DNA from: Halobacillus hunanensis
Lineage (GTDB): Bacteria; Bacillota; Bacilli; Bacillales; Halobacillaceae
Length of the DNA: 64,000 nt
Direction of reading: 5' to 3'
NCBI RefSeq assembly: GCF_900166655.1
Contig: NZ_FVZB01000006.1
Coordinates: 806,001 to 870,000 of the forward strand
The position numbers and the translations under genes are program-made. Shown here piece after piece: positions 32,973 to 41,874 of this stretch; position 1 is the first letter of the stretch, and each line of letters starts with the position of its first letter. The notes under the pieces are model-generated. The model was not told the origin of the DNA. It did no database searches and saw only the letters and a program-made list of their open reading frames with translations.

Positions 32973-33752
32973 ATGAACAAACTAATCACCAACATAGCCC
33001 TCATCCTTTTGTTAGTAAGCGGCAGCCTTGGGATCAGTTCAACAGCATACGCTGAACCTGCCAAAGAACAAGCCCTAAACGCTGTTGTACAATTTCTCAA
33101 TGCCCAGAAAAATTGTGACGCTGAGGAAATGATGAGAACATCTGAACACTCTCAAAAAATTAGCAACGTTAAAGAATTTTATACCGGATTTTGTAAAGCC
33201 CACCCACTGCAGCAAGCGGAAATCACCGAATTGAACATGGTGAATGACACGACAGCTATTGTCTCGACTCACTCCACCTATGAGGACGTGATTGCAGTCG
33301 GAACGAACCCTGTCGTCAAAATAGACGGAGAGTGGAAAATCATTAGAGGTGTGTACGGCCCAGGATACGTCGAATTCCCTGACAAATCGAACCGCAGAGT
33401 AACCGAGGATAAAGTCAGACAGGCCATTGAAGACTTTTCAAAAGCCATCAACTCCGGCGATGTCAAAGCCATAAAAAAACATTTGAAACCTTTATCTCAA
33501 ACAGACAAAGCCCAACTCGATAAACACCTCCAGGCAATATCCGAAGGTCCAGTCCCAGAAGTAACAGCACTCGGCGTCAGGAAGATCTCGGATTCAGCAG
33601 CTATGGCTCAAATTGAAAAGAAATACGAACATTTCCGCTCCACGAGCAATGTCCTCATTTGTAAGGAGGATGGACAGTGGAAGGTTGTCTTTGGTGGCCA
33701 TCTTCAAAACGCCATGATTCCTACTAGTGACGAAGTTGTTGAAGTCAAATAG
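32973..33752 (+). CDS. Secreted protein with two NTF2-like/DUF4878-like domains
   Basis: A 259-residue exported protein. The signal peptide MNKLITNIALILLLVSGSLG...AYA is followed by two similar domains, each with a helix (EQALNAVVQFLNAQ; VRQAIEDFSKAINS) and a beta part ending in KIDGEWKII or KEDGQWKVV, as in NTF2-like/DUF4878 proteins. Function is unknown. ATG 32973 sits ten bases after AAGGAGG; the longer frame from 32925 is not supported. It stands alone. Confidence 0.75.
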   Translation: MNKLITNIALILLLVSGSLGISSTAYAEPAKEQALNAVVQFLNAQKNCDAEEMMRTSEHSQKISNVKEFYTGFCKAHPLQQAEITELNMVNDTTAIVSTHSTYEDVIAVGTNPVVKIDGEWKIIRGVYGPGYVEFPDKSNRRVTEDKVRQAIEDFSKAINSGDVKAIKKHLKPLSQTDKAQLDKHLQAISEGPVPEVTALGVRKISDSAAMAQIEKKYEHFRSTSNVLICKEDGQWKVVFGGHLQNAMIPTSDEVVEVK

Positions 33753-33777
33753 AGATCTTAATAAAAAGGGACTAAAA

Positions 33778-33806
33778 AACGCACGAGCCCAAAAAGCTCG
33801 TGCGTT
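33778..33806. terminator. Bidirectional terminator between convergent genes
   Basis: A perfect 11-bp stem AACGCACGAGC/GCTCGTGCGTT; flanking A-run on the left and TCTATTT on the right. Confidence 0.85.
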
Positions 33807-33848
33807 CTATTTGAAGAAGTCCACTCATAAAATAATGAGGACAACCAT

Positions 33849-34112
33849 CTATTCCGTTTTCATAACAAGATTCCAAATCCGCTCCCATGTTGACCAATCC
33901 AGTGCATCGAGCGGATTTCCATCACCGATGACACCATAGCCGACGACAAGTCCAATCAGCAGGGCTAGAACACTAAGGACAAGCACAATCACAAGGCGCA
34001 GCCATATCGGCAAAATTCGGCGGCGTGTACTCCTTGATGTCTTTTTCTTTCCTTCTTTGTGCTGTTTGCGCAATGGTTTCTTCTCTTGTTGTTTTGCTTC
34101 TTTTGTCGCCAT
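33849..34112 (-). CDS. EpuA-like small membrane protein (databases: RNA polymerase subunit beta, PF11772)
   Basis: An 87-residue protein with a strongly basic N-terminus (1-35), one membrane helix (WLRLVIVLVLSVLALLIGLV) and the family end GDGNPLDALDWSTWERIWNLV. This family is named DNA-directed RNA polymerase subunit beta in databases, but nothing in it resembles a polymerase. It follows flhP by 19 bp and is probably in its operon. Function is unknown. Confidence 0.8.
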   Translation of the reverse strand: MATKEAKQQEKKPLRKQHKEGKKKTSRSTRRRILPIWLRLVIVLVLSVLALLIGLVVGYGVIGDGNPLDALDWSTWERIWNLVMKTE

Positions 34113-34131
34113 AGTTGTCTAGCTCCTTACC

Positions 34132-34977
34132 TTATGACCTGAGCTGGCTGATGAGTCCCATCATTTGATCGCTCGTGGAAATCGAGCGTGCGTTGAATTG
34201 ATAGGCACGCTGGGCCATCAGCATGTCTGTCATTTGTTTTGAAATATCTACGTTAGAGGTTTCGAGAGCACCGCTCTGTAATTGACCGTTCACGTTCTCG
34301 ATAATTGCCCCATCTGCAAGGGCCTCATCTGCAGGGAGAGAGAACCGATTGTTTCCTGCTGCTGCAAGCACACGAGGGCGGATGGCTTCTACGATCCCGA
34401 GTTGAGCTTCGACGGCTGTATTGCCATTGCGAGTCACGAGAATCGCACCATCTTCGCGGATTTCCATACCTTCCATATTGTCAGCCAGCTGAATCGGCTG
34501 ACCATCTTCATTTAAAACAGGCAACCCATCAGCATTCGCCAGGAGAACTTGTCCATTGCCTGCTACACTAAGGTAAAAGTTCCCAGATCGTGTGTACTGT
34601 GTTTCAAATCCGTTTTCTGTCGCTACTTGCAATTGAAACAGATGATTGTCTTCAAGTAAAGCGACATCCAATGCACGATCGGTTTTTTTCAAATTTCCCA
34701 GACTCAAATCGATATTCGTATGGGCGACCCTTGCACCTGAGCCCACGCGAATCCCCTCAGGTGTCAGCCTGTTTTGCGTTCCTGTCTCATCAGCTGCTTC
34801 TTCCTGTCCCTCAGACACGAAATTATCGATTTGCTGAAACAATAACGAAGAGAAATCAGCTTGTCTGCTTTTGTAACCCGGTGTGTTTGTATTGGCCAGA
34901 TTATGGCCGATAATATCAAGTTTATGTTGAATTTGCCCCATCGTTACGGAGGCCTGCATCATCGTTCGATTCATCAA
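34132..34977 (-). CDS. flhP: Flagellar rod/hook-basal-body protein FlhP
   Basis: A 281-residue FlgG/FlgF-type protein. N-terminal rod signature (GQIQHKLDIIGHNLANTNTPGYKSRQADF), a central beta domain and the C-terminal flagellar motif (GALETSNVDISKQMTDMLMAQRAYQFNARSISTSDQMM). FlhP and FlhO form the distal rod in B. subtilis. Start is TTG 34977 (AAGGAG at nine bases) or ATG 34974. It follows flhO in the mbl-flhO-flhP order conserved with B. subtilis. Confidence 0.92.
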   Translation of the reverse strand: MMNRTMMQASVTMGQIQHKLDIIGHNLANTNTPGYKSRQADFSSLLFQQIDNFVSEGQEEAADETGTQNRLTPEGIRVGSGARVAHTNIDLSLGNLKKTDRALDVALLEDNHLFQLQVATENGFETQYTRSGNFYLSVAGNGQVLLANADGLPVLNEDGQPIQLADNMEGMEIREDGAILVTRNGNTAVEAQLGIVEAIRPRVLAAAGNNRFSLPADEALADGAIIENVNGQLQSGALETSNVDISKQMTDMLMAQRAYQFNARSISTSDQMMGLISQLRS

Positions 34978-35032
34978 GGCATTATTCTCCTTTACTTCAA
35001 GTCTTACATTCTACTAGTTTAAGAAATCCTGC

Positions 35033-35860
35033 CTAGCCTAACCTGGCTATCTCGGTAACGGTTTTCTGAAGGCTCTGGTCATACGCCTTCAGCACACGCT
35101 GGTTCAATTCAAAGGAACGGTATGTATTCATCATTTCTGTCATAACTTGAGCCGGATCTACATTGGAACGTTCAAGAAAACCCTGTCTTATAGAAAAGTT
35201 GATCTCTCCGCCTGCACGTGCATCCGCTAGTGGGGCGGCGTCTTCTCCAGGCGTGTACAGACCATTTCCGACTTTTTCTAAATCAAAGGAATTTGGACTA
35301 TAGGACAGGCCTAGCTGTGCAGTGACACCTGCTGCGGTCAGAGCGCCATTCTCACTAACGTCAAAATCCATGCCGTCCGTTTGGATCGGATTGCCGGCGT
35401 CATCGAGCACATAATACCCTTGAGTCGTCGTCAGGAAGCCCTCGCCGTCAACGGTAAAATTACCGTTTCTCGTATAACGCAGATTGCCTGCTTCATCCTG
35501 CACGTTAAAAAGTAGGGAACCGTTCTCGTCTGGTAAATTGCCATTTAAGAGAGCCAGGTCTGTTTGGATCCCTGTCTCCCTTAAATCGCCCTGAGAGAAT
35601 TTTGGTAATGTTTCCTGCATGTACACACCGGTATGGAGGGATCCGATTGATTTCTCTGTTGGAAGAGTCAGTCCTCCATTACGTGTCGGGACGGTGGTTT
35701 GGTTCATTTCCTGAATTAATAATTCAGGAAAGGCACGCAGCGTTCCCTGATCTGCTTTATAGCCTGGTGTATAAGCGTTGGCCAAGTTATTCGACAATGT
35801 TTCCTGCATGCGCTGGTTTGCCATCATTCCCGAGGCTGCCGTATAAAATCCTCTCAACAA
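35033..35860 (-). CDS. flhO: Flagellar rod/hook-basal-body protein FlhO
   Basis: A 275-residue FlgG/FlgF-type protein, paralogous to FlhP. It starts MLRGFYTAASGMMANQRMQE, followed by the rod motif SNNLANAYTPGYKAD, and ends with the family motif RSNVDPAQVMTEMMNTYRSFELNQRVLKAYDQSLQ. It is placed between mbl and flhP, as in B. subtilis, and is needed to build the flagellar rod outside the membrane. Confidence 0.92.
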   Translation of the reverse strand: MLRGFYTAASGMMANQRMQETLSNNLANAYTPGYKADQGTLRAFPELLIQEMNQTTVPTRNGGLTLPTEKSIGSLHTGVYMQETLPKFSQGDLRETGIQTDLALLNGNLPDENGSLLFNVQDEAGNLRYTRNGNFTVDGEGFLTTTQGYYVLDDAGNPIQTDGMDFDVSENGALTAAGVTAQLGLSYSPNSFDLEKVGNGLYTPGEDAAPLADARAGGEINFSIRQGFLERSNVDPAQVMTEMMNTYRSFELNQRVLKAYDQSLQKTVTEIARLG

Positions 35861-35887
35861 GACGATCTCTCCCTTACTAAAAGTTCC

Positions 35888-36889
35888 TTAGCTGATTTTA
35901 TGACGAGTCACTTTGTCTATGTTTTCAAGCATGATTCCTGTCCCTTTAGCTACACAGTCCATAGGATCTTCCGCGACAAATACAGGGACTTTCAGCTCTT
36001 CAGCGAGCAGCTGATCAATGCCGTGCACTAAAGCACCGCCGCCAGTCATGATAACCCCTCTGTCAATAATGTCTGCGGACAGTTCTGGCGGTGTGCGCTC
36101 AAGGACTTGCTTCGCGGCCTGTACGATGGTCTGGACAGCTTCGCGGAGGGAGGCCTCGATCTCTTCAGAATTTACCGTGATCGTACGCGGCAGTCCAGAC
36201 ATCATATCACGACCGCGAATTTCAATTTCTTCCTTGCGTGCTCCTTTAAATACGGTCCCTACACTCATTTTAATGGTTTCAGCAGTCCGTTCGCCGATTA
36301 ACAGCTTATAATTTTTCTTAATGTAACTCAAAATTTCCTGGTCGAATTTATCACCCGCCATTTTAATGGAGGAAGCGGTCACGATATCACCCATGGAAAT
36401 CACAGCGACATCCGTCGTACCCCCGCCGATATCCACGACCATATTCCCGCTCGGCTGGAATATATCCATGCCAGCGCCAATTGCCGCGACTTTAGGCTCT
36501 TCTTCAAGGTAAATCTTTTTACCGCCGGATTTTTCCGCTGCTTCTTTAATTGCTTTTTGCTCGACTTTCGTAATGTTGGTCGGGCAGCAAATCAACATCC
36601 GAGGCTTGGATAAAAAGCCGCGCACGTTTGTTTTTTGAATAAAATGCTTGAGCATCGCTTCTGTAACATCAAAGTCAGCGATGACCCCGTCTTTCAATGG
36701 GCGAATTGCCTCGATGTTTCCTGGTGTGCGTCCCACCATTCGACGAGCTTCTTCTCCCACTTCAAGAACCTTGCCAGTATTTCTGTCCATCGCTACCACA
36801 GAGGGCTCATTTAACACAATGCCCTTCCCTTTTACATGAATAAGTACGTTCGCTGTTCCTAAGTCTATTCCGATATCTCTTGCAAACAT
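35888..36889 (-). CDS. mbl: Rod-shape-determining actin-like protein Mbl
   Basis: A 333-residue MreB-family ATPase: MFARDIGIDLGTANVLIHVKG holds phosphate-1, MVVDIGGGTTDVAVIS phosphate-2 and GVIMTGGGALVHGID the adenosine motif. Mbl filaments guide sidewall peptidoglycan synthesis. The start ATG 36889 lies after GGAGGAAC; 17 more codons are open upstream without a site. It is assigned Mbl rather than MreB from its neighbours spoIIID and flhO. Confidence 0.95.
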   Translation of the reverse strand: MFARDIGIDLGTANVLIHVKGKGIVLNEPSVVAMDRNTGKVLEVGEEARRMVGRTPGNIEAIRPLKDGVIADFDVTEAMLKHFIQKTNVRGFLSKPRMLICCPTNITKVEQKAIKEAAEKSGGKKIYLEEEPKVAAIGAGMDIFQPSGNMVVDIGGGTTDVAVISMGDIVTASSIKMAGDKFDQEILSYIKKNYKLLIGERTAETIKMSVGTVFKGARKEEIEIRGRDMMSGLPRTITVNSEEIEASLREAVQTIVQAAKQVLERTPPELSADIIDRGVIMTGGGALVHGIDQLLAEELKVPVFVAEDPMDCVAKGTGIMLENIDKVTRHKIS

Positions 36890-37058
36890 CTTCGGTTGTT
36901 CCTCCCTATTTCTAAAAAACCTATTCGGTCCAAATTTCATTAAACATAAGCATATCTAATTCTATATTCTATCACAAAGTTACATAATTCGTCGCATTTC
37001 TCATGAAAAAAGTTCCATAACCATGAAGGATGAAATAGGCGGGAGGTTGGATACACGT

Positions 37059-37337
37059 CTAGTGGGTTGGTTCCGCAGGTGCATCTTCGATAATGGTACG
37101 ATATTTCATTCGTGTCGCTTCTCCTCCACGAAGATGCCTGATATCCTTATGATGATCGAGAATCAGCTTAACTTGTTTGGCTAAATCCGCATTAATTTCA
37201 GGCAGACGCTCAGTCAAGTCTTTGTGTACCGTGCTTTTCGACACTCCAAACTCTTTCGCAATCACTCTTACCGTCTTCTTCGTTTCGACAATATACTCCC
37301 CAATCTTGATGGTCCGTTCTTTGATGTAGTCATGCAC
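37059..37337 (-). CDS. spoIIID: Sporulation transcription factor SpoIIID
   Basis: A 92-residue DNA-binding protein that adjusts SigE and SigK regulon expression in the mother cell. VHDYIKERTIKIGEYIVETKKTVRVIAKEFGVSK is nearly identical to B. subtilis, with the helix-turn-helix at about 23-45 and the conserved basic tail LRGGEATRMKYR. The start is a GTG eight bases after AGGAGG, at the residue where the B. subtilis protein begins. Confidence 0.96.
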   Translation of the reverse strand: MHDYIKERTIKIGEYIVETKKTVRVIAKEFGVSKSTVHKDLTERLPEINADLAKQVKLILDHHKDIRHLRGGEATRMKYRTIIEDAPAEPTH

Positions 37338-37613
37338 ATCACTCGCCTCCTGTGATTGACTATCCAAGGGGTCGCTTCTCGAGACAAGTTTAGAGTTAGT
37401 GGGCGTTCTTCAGTGGTGTAAGTATTTCTCTAGTTGTGGCACCCTGGATGCTACCGACTGCTCGGTTATCCTCATTGTATTACTCGAACTTCTCAGATAT
37501 GTCAAAAGGCAGGGGACCATCCTTTTATATTTCTTCAAACATGGGCGAGTGAATCATTGCTGCTGTACGGAACTTCATGGTAAAGAATACGCAGAATGAG
37601 CGTTGTTAGACAT

Positions 37614-37646
37614 AAAAAAATGGAGGTTTTAAAAACCCCCATTTTT
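37614..37646 (-). terminator. Terminator of spoIIQ
   Basis: AAAAATGG-A-GGTTTTT pairs with AAAAACC-C-CCATTTTT, two bases after the stop of spoIIQ. The 276 bp between it and spoIIID show no gene. Confidence 0.8.
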
Positions 37647-37648
37647 GC

Positions 37649-38713
37649 TTAAGCGTTTGTAGTTGCAGCGGATGAAGAACTGTCTTCACCTGGTGCTGGC
37701 TCTTCTTCCTCACCAGTTGGTGCTTCTTCTGAAGGAGTTCCACCCTCTTCAGTTGGAGTTTCGCCTTCAGTTGGCGCATCTCCTTCTGTTGGAGTTTCAC
37801 CCTCAGTTGGGGCATCCCCTTCAGTTGGAGCTTCTCCTTCTTCTGGTGCTGGCTGCATTTGACCTTCACTATCAGAAGATTGGTCCGGCTCGATCTCAGT
37901 ATCTGGATCTTCTACATTCGCTGACGGCTGATTCTGTTTTTCAGCAGGATCAGTTGTTGACTGCTCCTCTTCACCAGAAGCATCTCCGCCTTCTTCAGCG
38001 CTAGCCTTTTCTTCTTTAGCTTCTATTTTGCTTACTGCTTTTCCGAAGAAATCCTCCGGGTTCAGTGGCTCACCATTTTTTCTTACTTCAAAGTGGACAT
38101 GGACACCATCTGCTTTGCCAAAAGAATTCTGACCAGCTTGTCCAATCACATCACCTTGTTTCACTTCAGAACCTGCTTCTACCTTCACCTCAGATAGACT
38201 AGCATAAACGGTTGATACTTTATTGTCATGACTGATTTGAACGACGTTTCCATAGAGTGGATCCTCTTTCACTTCAGTAACAGTCCCTGATAGAGAAGCT
38301 GTTACATCAAAAGTTTCTCCATTCGCTTTTGCTAAATCGATTCCTTCACTCTGATAATACTTATTGTTGTAAAGTACCAGTGCACTTTCTTGCGCTTCTT
38401 TTGATGCATCATAATCAAAGAACTTCGTTACGACAGTTGTTTGTTGCTCGCTGGCAACAGGCATTTGCAAATTCTCTTCCTGACCGGTAACGGGAACGGA
38501 TTCTTGATCCTGTACGTCGACATCGTCTTGTACACCTGTTTGATTTTGATCCTTCATCTGTTCGGCTACGTCACTTGAGCTTTGCTGGAACCAAAACACC
38601 CCTACAAGTACCAAAGCTGCTACGGTAAGATACAATGCTGGATAGATCCACTTCTTGCGCATTAAGCGTTTAAACTTTAATTTAGTCACGCTTTTCTTTC
38701 CTTCCTCTCTCAT
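37649..38713 (-). CDS. spoIIQ: Forespore engulfment protein SpoIIQ with long acidic tail
   Basis: A 354-residue forespore membrane protein that pairs with SpoIIIAH across the intermembrane space. One helix (residues 22-42) is followed by a LytM domain (about 95-225). Two zinc ligands are replaced: Ser122 where active enzymes have His (SEGID) and Ser172 in YASL, while H205-V-H207 is kept, so it is probably inactive, as in B. subtilis. Residues 230-354 are an extra Glu/Pro/Thr/Ser-rich tail with 12-residue repeats (EGDAPTEGETPT); B. subtilis SpoIIQ has 283 residues. ATG 38713 follows GAGGTG and matches the MREE start of the family. Confidence 0.93.
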   Translation of the reverse strand: MREEGKKSVTKLKFKRLMRKKWIYPALYLTVAALVLVGVFWFQQSSSDVAEQMKDQNQTGVQDDVDVQDQESVPVTGQEENLQMPVASEQQTTVVTKFFDYDASKEAQESALVLYNNKYYQSEGIDLAKANGETFDVTASLSGTVTEVKEDPLYGNVVQISHDNKVSTVYASLSEVKVEAGSEVKQGDVIGQAGQNSFGKADGVHVHFEVRKNGEPLNPEDFFGKAVSKIEAKEEKASAEEGGDASGEEEQSTTDPAEKQNQPSANVEDPDTEIEPDQSSDSEGQMQPAPEEGEAPTEGDAPTEGETPTEGDAPTEGETPTEEGGTPSEEAPTGEEEEPAPGEDSSSSAATTNA

Positions 38714-38784
38714 GTTCATCACCTCAAAAATCATTCTGATCACTTTTAAGGGAATCTATACATGAAGAGGAAAATTTTTGTTAA

Positions 38785-39150
38785 GAAAAGCGGAAAAGCC
38801 CGGTTAGACACAAAAGAGGAAGTTCGACTAGGAGCGGCACGTCCTGTGCCAACGTCGAACTGACCCGCGTCCTGCGGGCCCAAGCATAGCGGCGCAGTGG
38901 GGGTGCACTTTTCCCACGGAGGCGAACTGCTTATGTCTCGAGTGTCTGGGCTTTGCAGCTGGACAGTAGAAAAGCGGAAAGGGGCGTTTAGACACGACAG
39001 AGGAAGTTCGGTTAAGAACGGCACGTCCTGTGCCAACACCGAACTGACCCGCATCCTGCGGGCCCAAGCAAGGCACCGCAGTGAAGTGGTCTTCCTTCAC
39101 GTAGGTGGATTGCTTATGTCGCGAAGGTCTGCCCCTTATTTCAAAAGCAA
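38785..39150. repeat. Composite GAAAAGCGG...GTTCGGTTAAGAACGGCACGTCC element, two copies
   Basis: Two copies, starting at 38785 and 38969 (184 bp apart), each contain GAAAAGCGG, GTTAGACAC or GTTTAGACAC, a nested hairpin GTTCGRYTARG...GGCACGTCCTGTGCC...CGAAC, the hairpin CCCGC-GTCCT-GCGGG, CGCAGTG and ACTGCTTATGTCTCGA-like ends. A third copy is at 55278. There is no coding potential with a start and site. Confidence 0.88.
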
Positions 39151-39217
39151 AGAAGCGGCTGCATTCTCTTTACGCCGCTCCTTTGGTAAACTATTGTCTA
39201 GCTAAACCATATAACGT

Positions 39218-39343
39218 CCTAACGAAGTGCGATTACGCCCTGTCTCAAAACTATAACGACCTATCTCAAAAATATACCGCCCTAACGCAGGAACATTCCG
39301 ACCTAACGCCGGGACATAACTCCCTAACTCATTTTCTACGATC
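39218..39343. repeat. Degenerate 21-bp tandem repeat, array E (6 units, inverted orientation)
   Basis: Six units of exactly 21 bp start at 39218, 39239, 39260, 39281, 39302 and 39323 with core CCTAAC or CCTATC, the complement of GTTAGG. It lies between spoIIQ and spoIID, next to the composite repeat. Confidence 0.9.
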
Positions 39344-39352
39344 AAAATCCCT

Positions 39353-40393
39353 TTAATTTACTGTCTGCTTAGCGGTCGTGATGGCAGCCGTCTGCTTGCT
39401 CATCGGAGAGATTTCAGTGTTTTGATAGTAATGTTTAATGATTTCCTTGTAAGTCTTACCATCCTTGGCCATTCCGTTAGCCCCATATTGACTCATCCCC
39501 ACTCCGTGGCCGTACCCTTGAGTAGTGAAGATCACGTGATTATTCTTTACTTCCATCGTAAAATCACTAGATTGCAAGTTAAACTCCTCCCGTATCTGTC
39601 TGCCTGAGAAGGTTTCACTCCCAATCGTGATTTGGTCAACGCGGCCACCTTCTGTTTTAGTGAGTTCCATATTGGAAAGGGTCGGCAAAATATCTACACC
39701 TAGGGAGGATTCCAATCCGCTGACCGGAACAATTTTTTGATCGTTAAACTTCGGTGAAGCTTTATCCCATGGGCTTGCTACACTCTTTAAATAAGGAATC
39801 TCGTTTTTCCAATAGTCCTCGGAGTTTTCTGTGTATCCGTTGCTTGTGGAGAAAAAGGCTGCTTCAATCGGCTGCTGTTTATAAGTAATGATTTCTCCAG
39901 CTGTTTCCTTTACAGCTCGATTAATTTTACTTATGTTTTCTTTATAATTCTCTCCCCATAAATCACGAAGTTCCTGATCACTTTTATACACTTGGTGCTG
40001 CACGGTATCTGTCACATCTGCGTTCTCTGATACAGGTTCCCCCTGTGCAAGATGCCGGGTGATGTATGTTCGTGCAGCAAGGGCCTGCGCTTTTAGAGCC
40101 TCAAGTTCAAAACTTGCCGGCATTTCAGATGCTACCACCCGTGATACGTATGTTTCTAAAGGAACTTCTTCGACTTCTTTCGTCTTACTCCTCAGTACGT
40201 GAATACTAAATGGAGATAGACTGGCTGGCAGCTCTGTCACGGATTCATTTGCAGCGGATGGAGCTTGTGTTTCTTCAACTTTTGCTGTGTCGTTTGAGTC
40301 TGTGAATGGCACCACAATCAGTGTTGGGATCAAGAGGATCCCTACAAAAATACTGCTTATTACCATGATGCCAATGCGATTCCTTCTTTTCAT
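39353..40393 (-). CDS. spoIID: Stage II sporulation protein D (lytic transglycosylase)
   Basis: A 346-residue membrane-anchored enzyme that cuts glycan strands during engulfment. An N-terminal helix (residues 8-28) is followed by the SpoIID domain with the catalytic Glu in VASEMPASFELEALKAQALAARTYI and later motifs FFSTSNGYTENSEDYW and GYGHGVGMSQYGANGMA. Length and order (murA then spoIID then spoIIQ) agree with B. subtilis. Confidence 0.95.
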   Translation of the reverse strand: MKRRNRIGIMVISSIFVGILLIPTLIVVPFTDSNDTAKVEETQAPSAANESVTELPASLSPFSIHVLRSKTKEVEEVPLETYVSRVVASEMPASFELEALKAQALAARTYITRHLAQGEPVSENADVTDTVQHQVYKSDQELRDLWGENYKENISKINRAVKETAGEIITYKQQPIEAAFFSTSNGYTENSEDYWKNEIPYLKSVASPWDKASPKFNDQKIVPVSGLESSLGVDILPTLSNMELTKTEGGRVDQITIGSETFSGRQIREEFNLQSSDFTMEVKNNHVIFTTQGYGHGVGMSQYGANGMAKDGKTYKEIIKHYYQNTEISPMSKQTAAITTAKQTVN

Positions 40394-40466
40394 ATCTCGT
40401 CCTCCTGAACCAATAGTAGACCCTCTACTAAAATGTATCCACGAAAGTCAGATGATAGAACTAAAA

Positions 40467-40505
40467 AAGCAATCCCCACGTCAGAAATTTGACAGGGAAT
40501 TGCTT
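40467..40505 (-). terminator. Terminator of murA
   Basis: AAGCAATCCC/GGGAATTGCTT stem with a 15-17-base loop, followed on the minus strand by TTTTTTAG, 25 bp past the stop. Confidence 0.75.
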
Positions 40506-40529
40506 GATGAGTAAGTGATTAAGAGAAAA

Positions 40530-41840
40530 TTATAAAGTCGATATTGATTCGCTTGGCTCAATCTCTTCCATATAGGATTCTTCTTCGTTGATACGTTCAA
40601 TATTAGCACCGAGCTGGGCAAGTTTTTCAGTAAAGTCCACATACCCGCGATCTAAGTGTTTCAATTCAGTTACACGTGTATATCCGTCCGCTACAAGACC
40701 TGCTAAAATCAGAGCAGCGCCGGCTCTCAAGTCCGTTGCCTGCACTTCAGCACCTTGTAGTTTAGATGGACCCTCTACAATGACACTACGGCCTTCGATC
40801 TTCATCTTCGCATTCATACGGCGGAATTCCTCCACATGCATAAAGCGATTTTCAAATACCGTTTCCGTAATGACACTTGTTCCTGTTGCATTAAGCATCA
40901 GCGCCATCATTTGTGACTGCATATCTGTTGGGAAGCCTGGATGGGGCATTGTTTTAATGTCCGTTGCCTTAAGCTTATCTGGACCAATGACTCGCAAACC
41001 ATCAGCTTCTTCCTCAATGGTCACACCCATTTCTTCCATTTTTGAAATAACAGAACGTAAGTGTTCATGCATCGCTCCTTGTACGAGCACATTTCCTCCC
41101 GTTATCGCAGCGGCTACCATAAAGGTTCCAGCTTCTACTCGATCGGGAATAATTGTATGAGTCGCGCCAAACAGCTTATCGACTCCTTCAATTCGGATTG
41201 TCTCTGTACCTGCGCCGACGATGCGCGCTCCCATTTTGTTCAAGAAGTTAGCAAGGTCAACGATTTCAGGTTCTTTTGCACAATTCTCAAGAATTGTTTT
41301 TCCTTCGGCTAGTGCAGCAGCCATCATAATATTCTCTGTAGCTCCTACGCTAGGTACGTCCAAGTAAATCTTAGCTCCTTGCAAACGCCCGTTTACATGT
41401 GCCTCAATAGACCCATTTCCAACGGTTACCTCTGCCCCCATTGCTTCGAAACCTTTAAGGTGCTGATCAAGCGGACGTGAACCGATTGCACAGCCTCCAG
41501 GTAGAGCAACCTTCGCATGGCCATAGCGGGCCAATAGTGGTCCCAGAACGAGTACGGAAGCTCTCATTTTGCGAACATATTCTATCGGAGCTTCGGTTGT
41601 CAGTTCATCTGAAGCGTCTATTGTCACTGTGCGACCTTTCATATCTACATCTGCGTTCATATGTCTAATGACTTCATTAATAGTGTAAACATCCGCTAAG
41701 GCAGGGACGTCGTGCAAAACACTTTTTCCTTCACTTGCAATTATACTTGCTGCGATGACAGGCAGTACGGCATTCTTTGCACCTTCAGCTCTTACAGTGC
41801 CTTTAAGCTGCCTTCCACCACGGACGATGATTTTTTCCAA
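40530..41840 (-). CDS. murA: UDP-N-acetylglucosamine 1-carboxyvinyltransferase
   Basis: A 436-residue enzyme for the first committed step of peptidoglycan synthesis (transfer of enolpyruvate from PEP to UDP-GlcNAc). It begins [16 protein letters not shown], has the catalytic loop Cys in [17 protein letters not shown] (the fosfomycin target) and late motifs [16 protein letters not shown] and [13 protein letters not shown]. By position between ywmB and spoIID it corresponds to murAA. An acidic tail ([14 protein letters not shown]) is additional. Confidence 0.96.
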   Translation of the reverse strand: MEKIIVRGGRQLKGTVRAEGAKNAVLPVIAASIIASEGKSVLHDVPALADVYTINEVIRHMNADVDMKGRTVTIDASDELTTEAPIEYVRKMRASVLVLGPLLARYGHAKVALPGGCAIGSRPLDQHLKGFEAMGAEVTVGNGSIEAHVNGRLQGAKIYLDVPSVGATENIMMAAALAEGKTILENCAKEPEIVDLANFLNKMGARIVGAGTETIRIEGVDKLFGATHTIIPDRVEAGTFMVAAAITGGNVLVQGAMHEHLRSVISKMEEMGVTIEEEADGLRVIGPDKLKATDIKTMPHPGFPTDMQSQMMALMLNATGTSVITETVFENRFMHVEEFRRMNAKMKIEGRSVIVEGPSKLQGAEVQATDLRAGAALILAGLVADGYTRVTELKHLDRGYVDFTEKLAQLGANIERINEEESYMEEIEPSESISTL

Positions 41841-41874
41841 GGTTCATTCTCCTCCGCGTCCATATTCATTATTA

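Noticed and set aside
33849-34112. True RNA polymerase beta subunit
   Set aside because: The database name is a historical label; the protein is an 87-residue single-helix membrane protein.
37399-37599. 66-codon plus-strand ORF between spoIIID and spoIIQ
   Set aside because: No ribosome binding site near the ATG and no family features.
39105-39356. 83-codon plus-strand ORF with heptads
   Set aside because: It is made of a repeat-element end plus array E; the heptads follow from the 21-bp period and no start site is supported.
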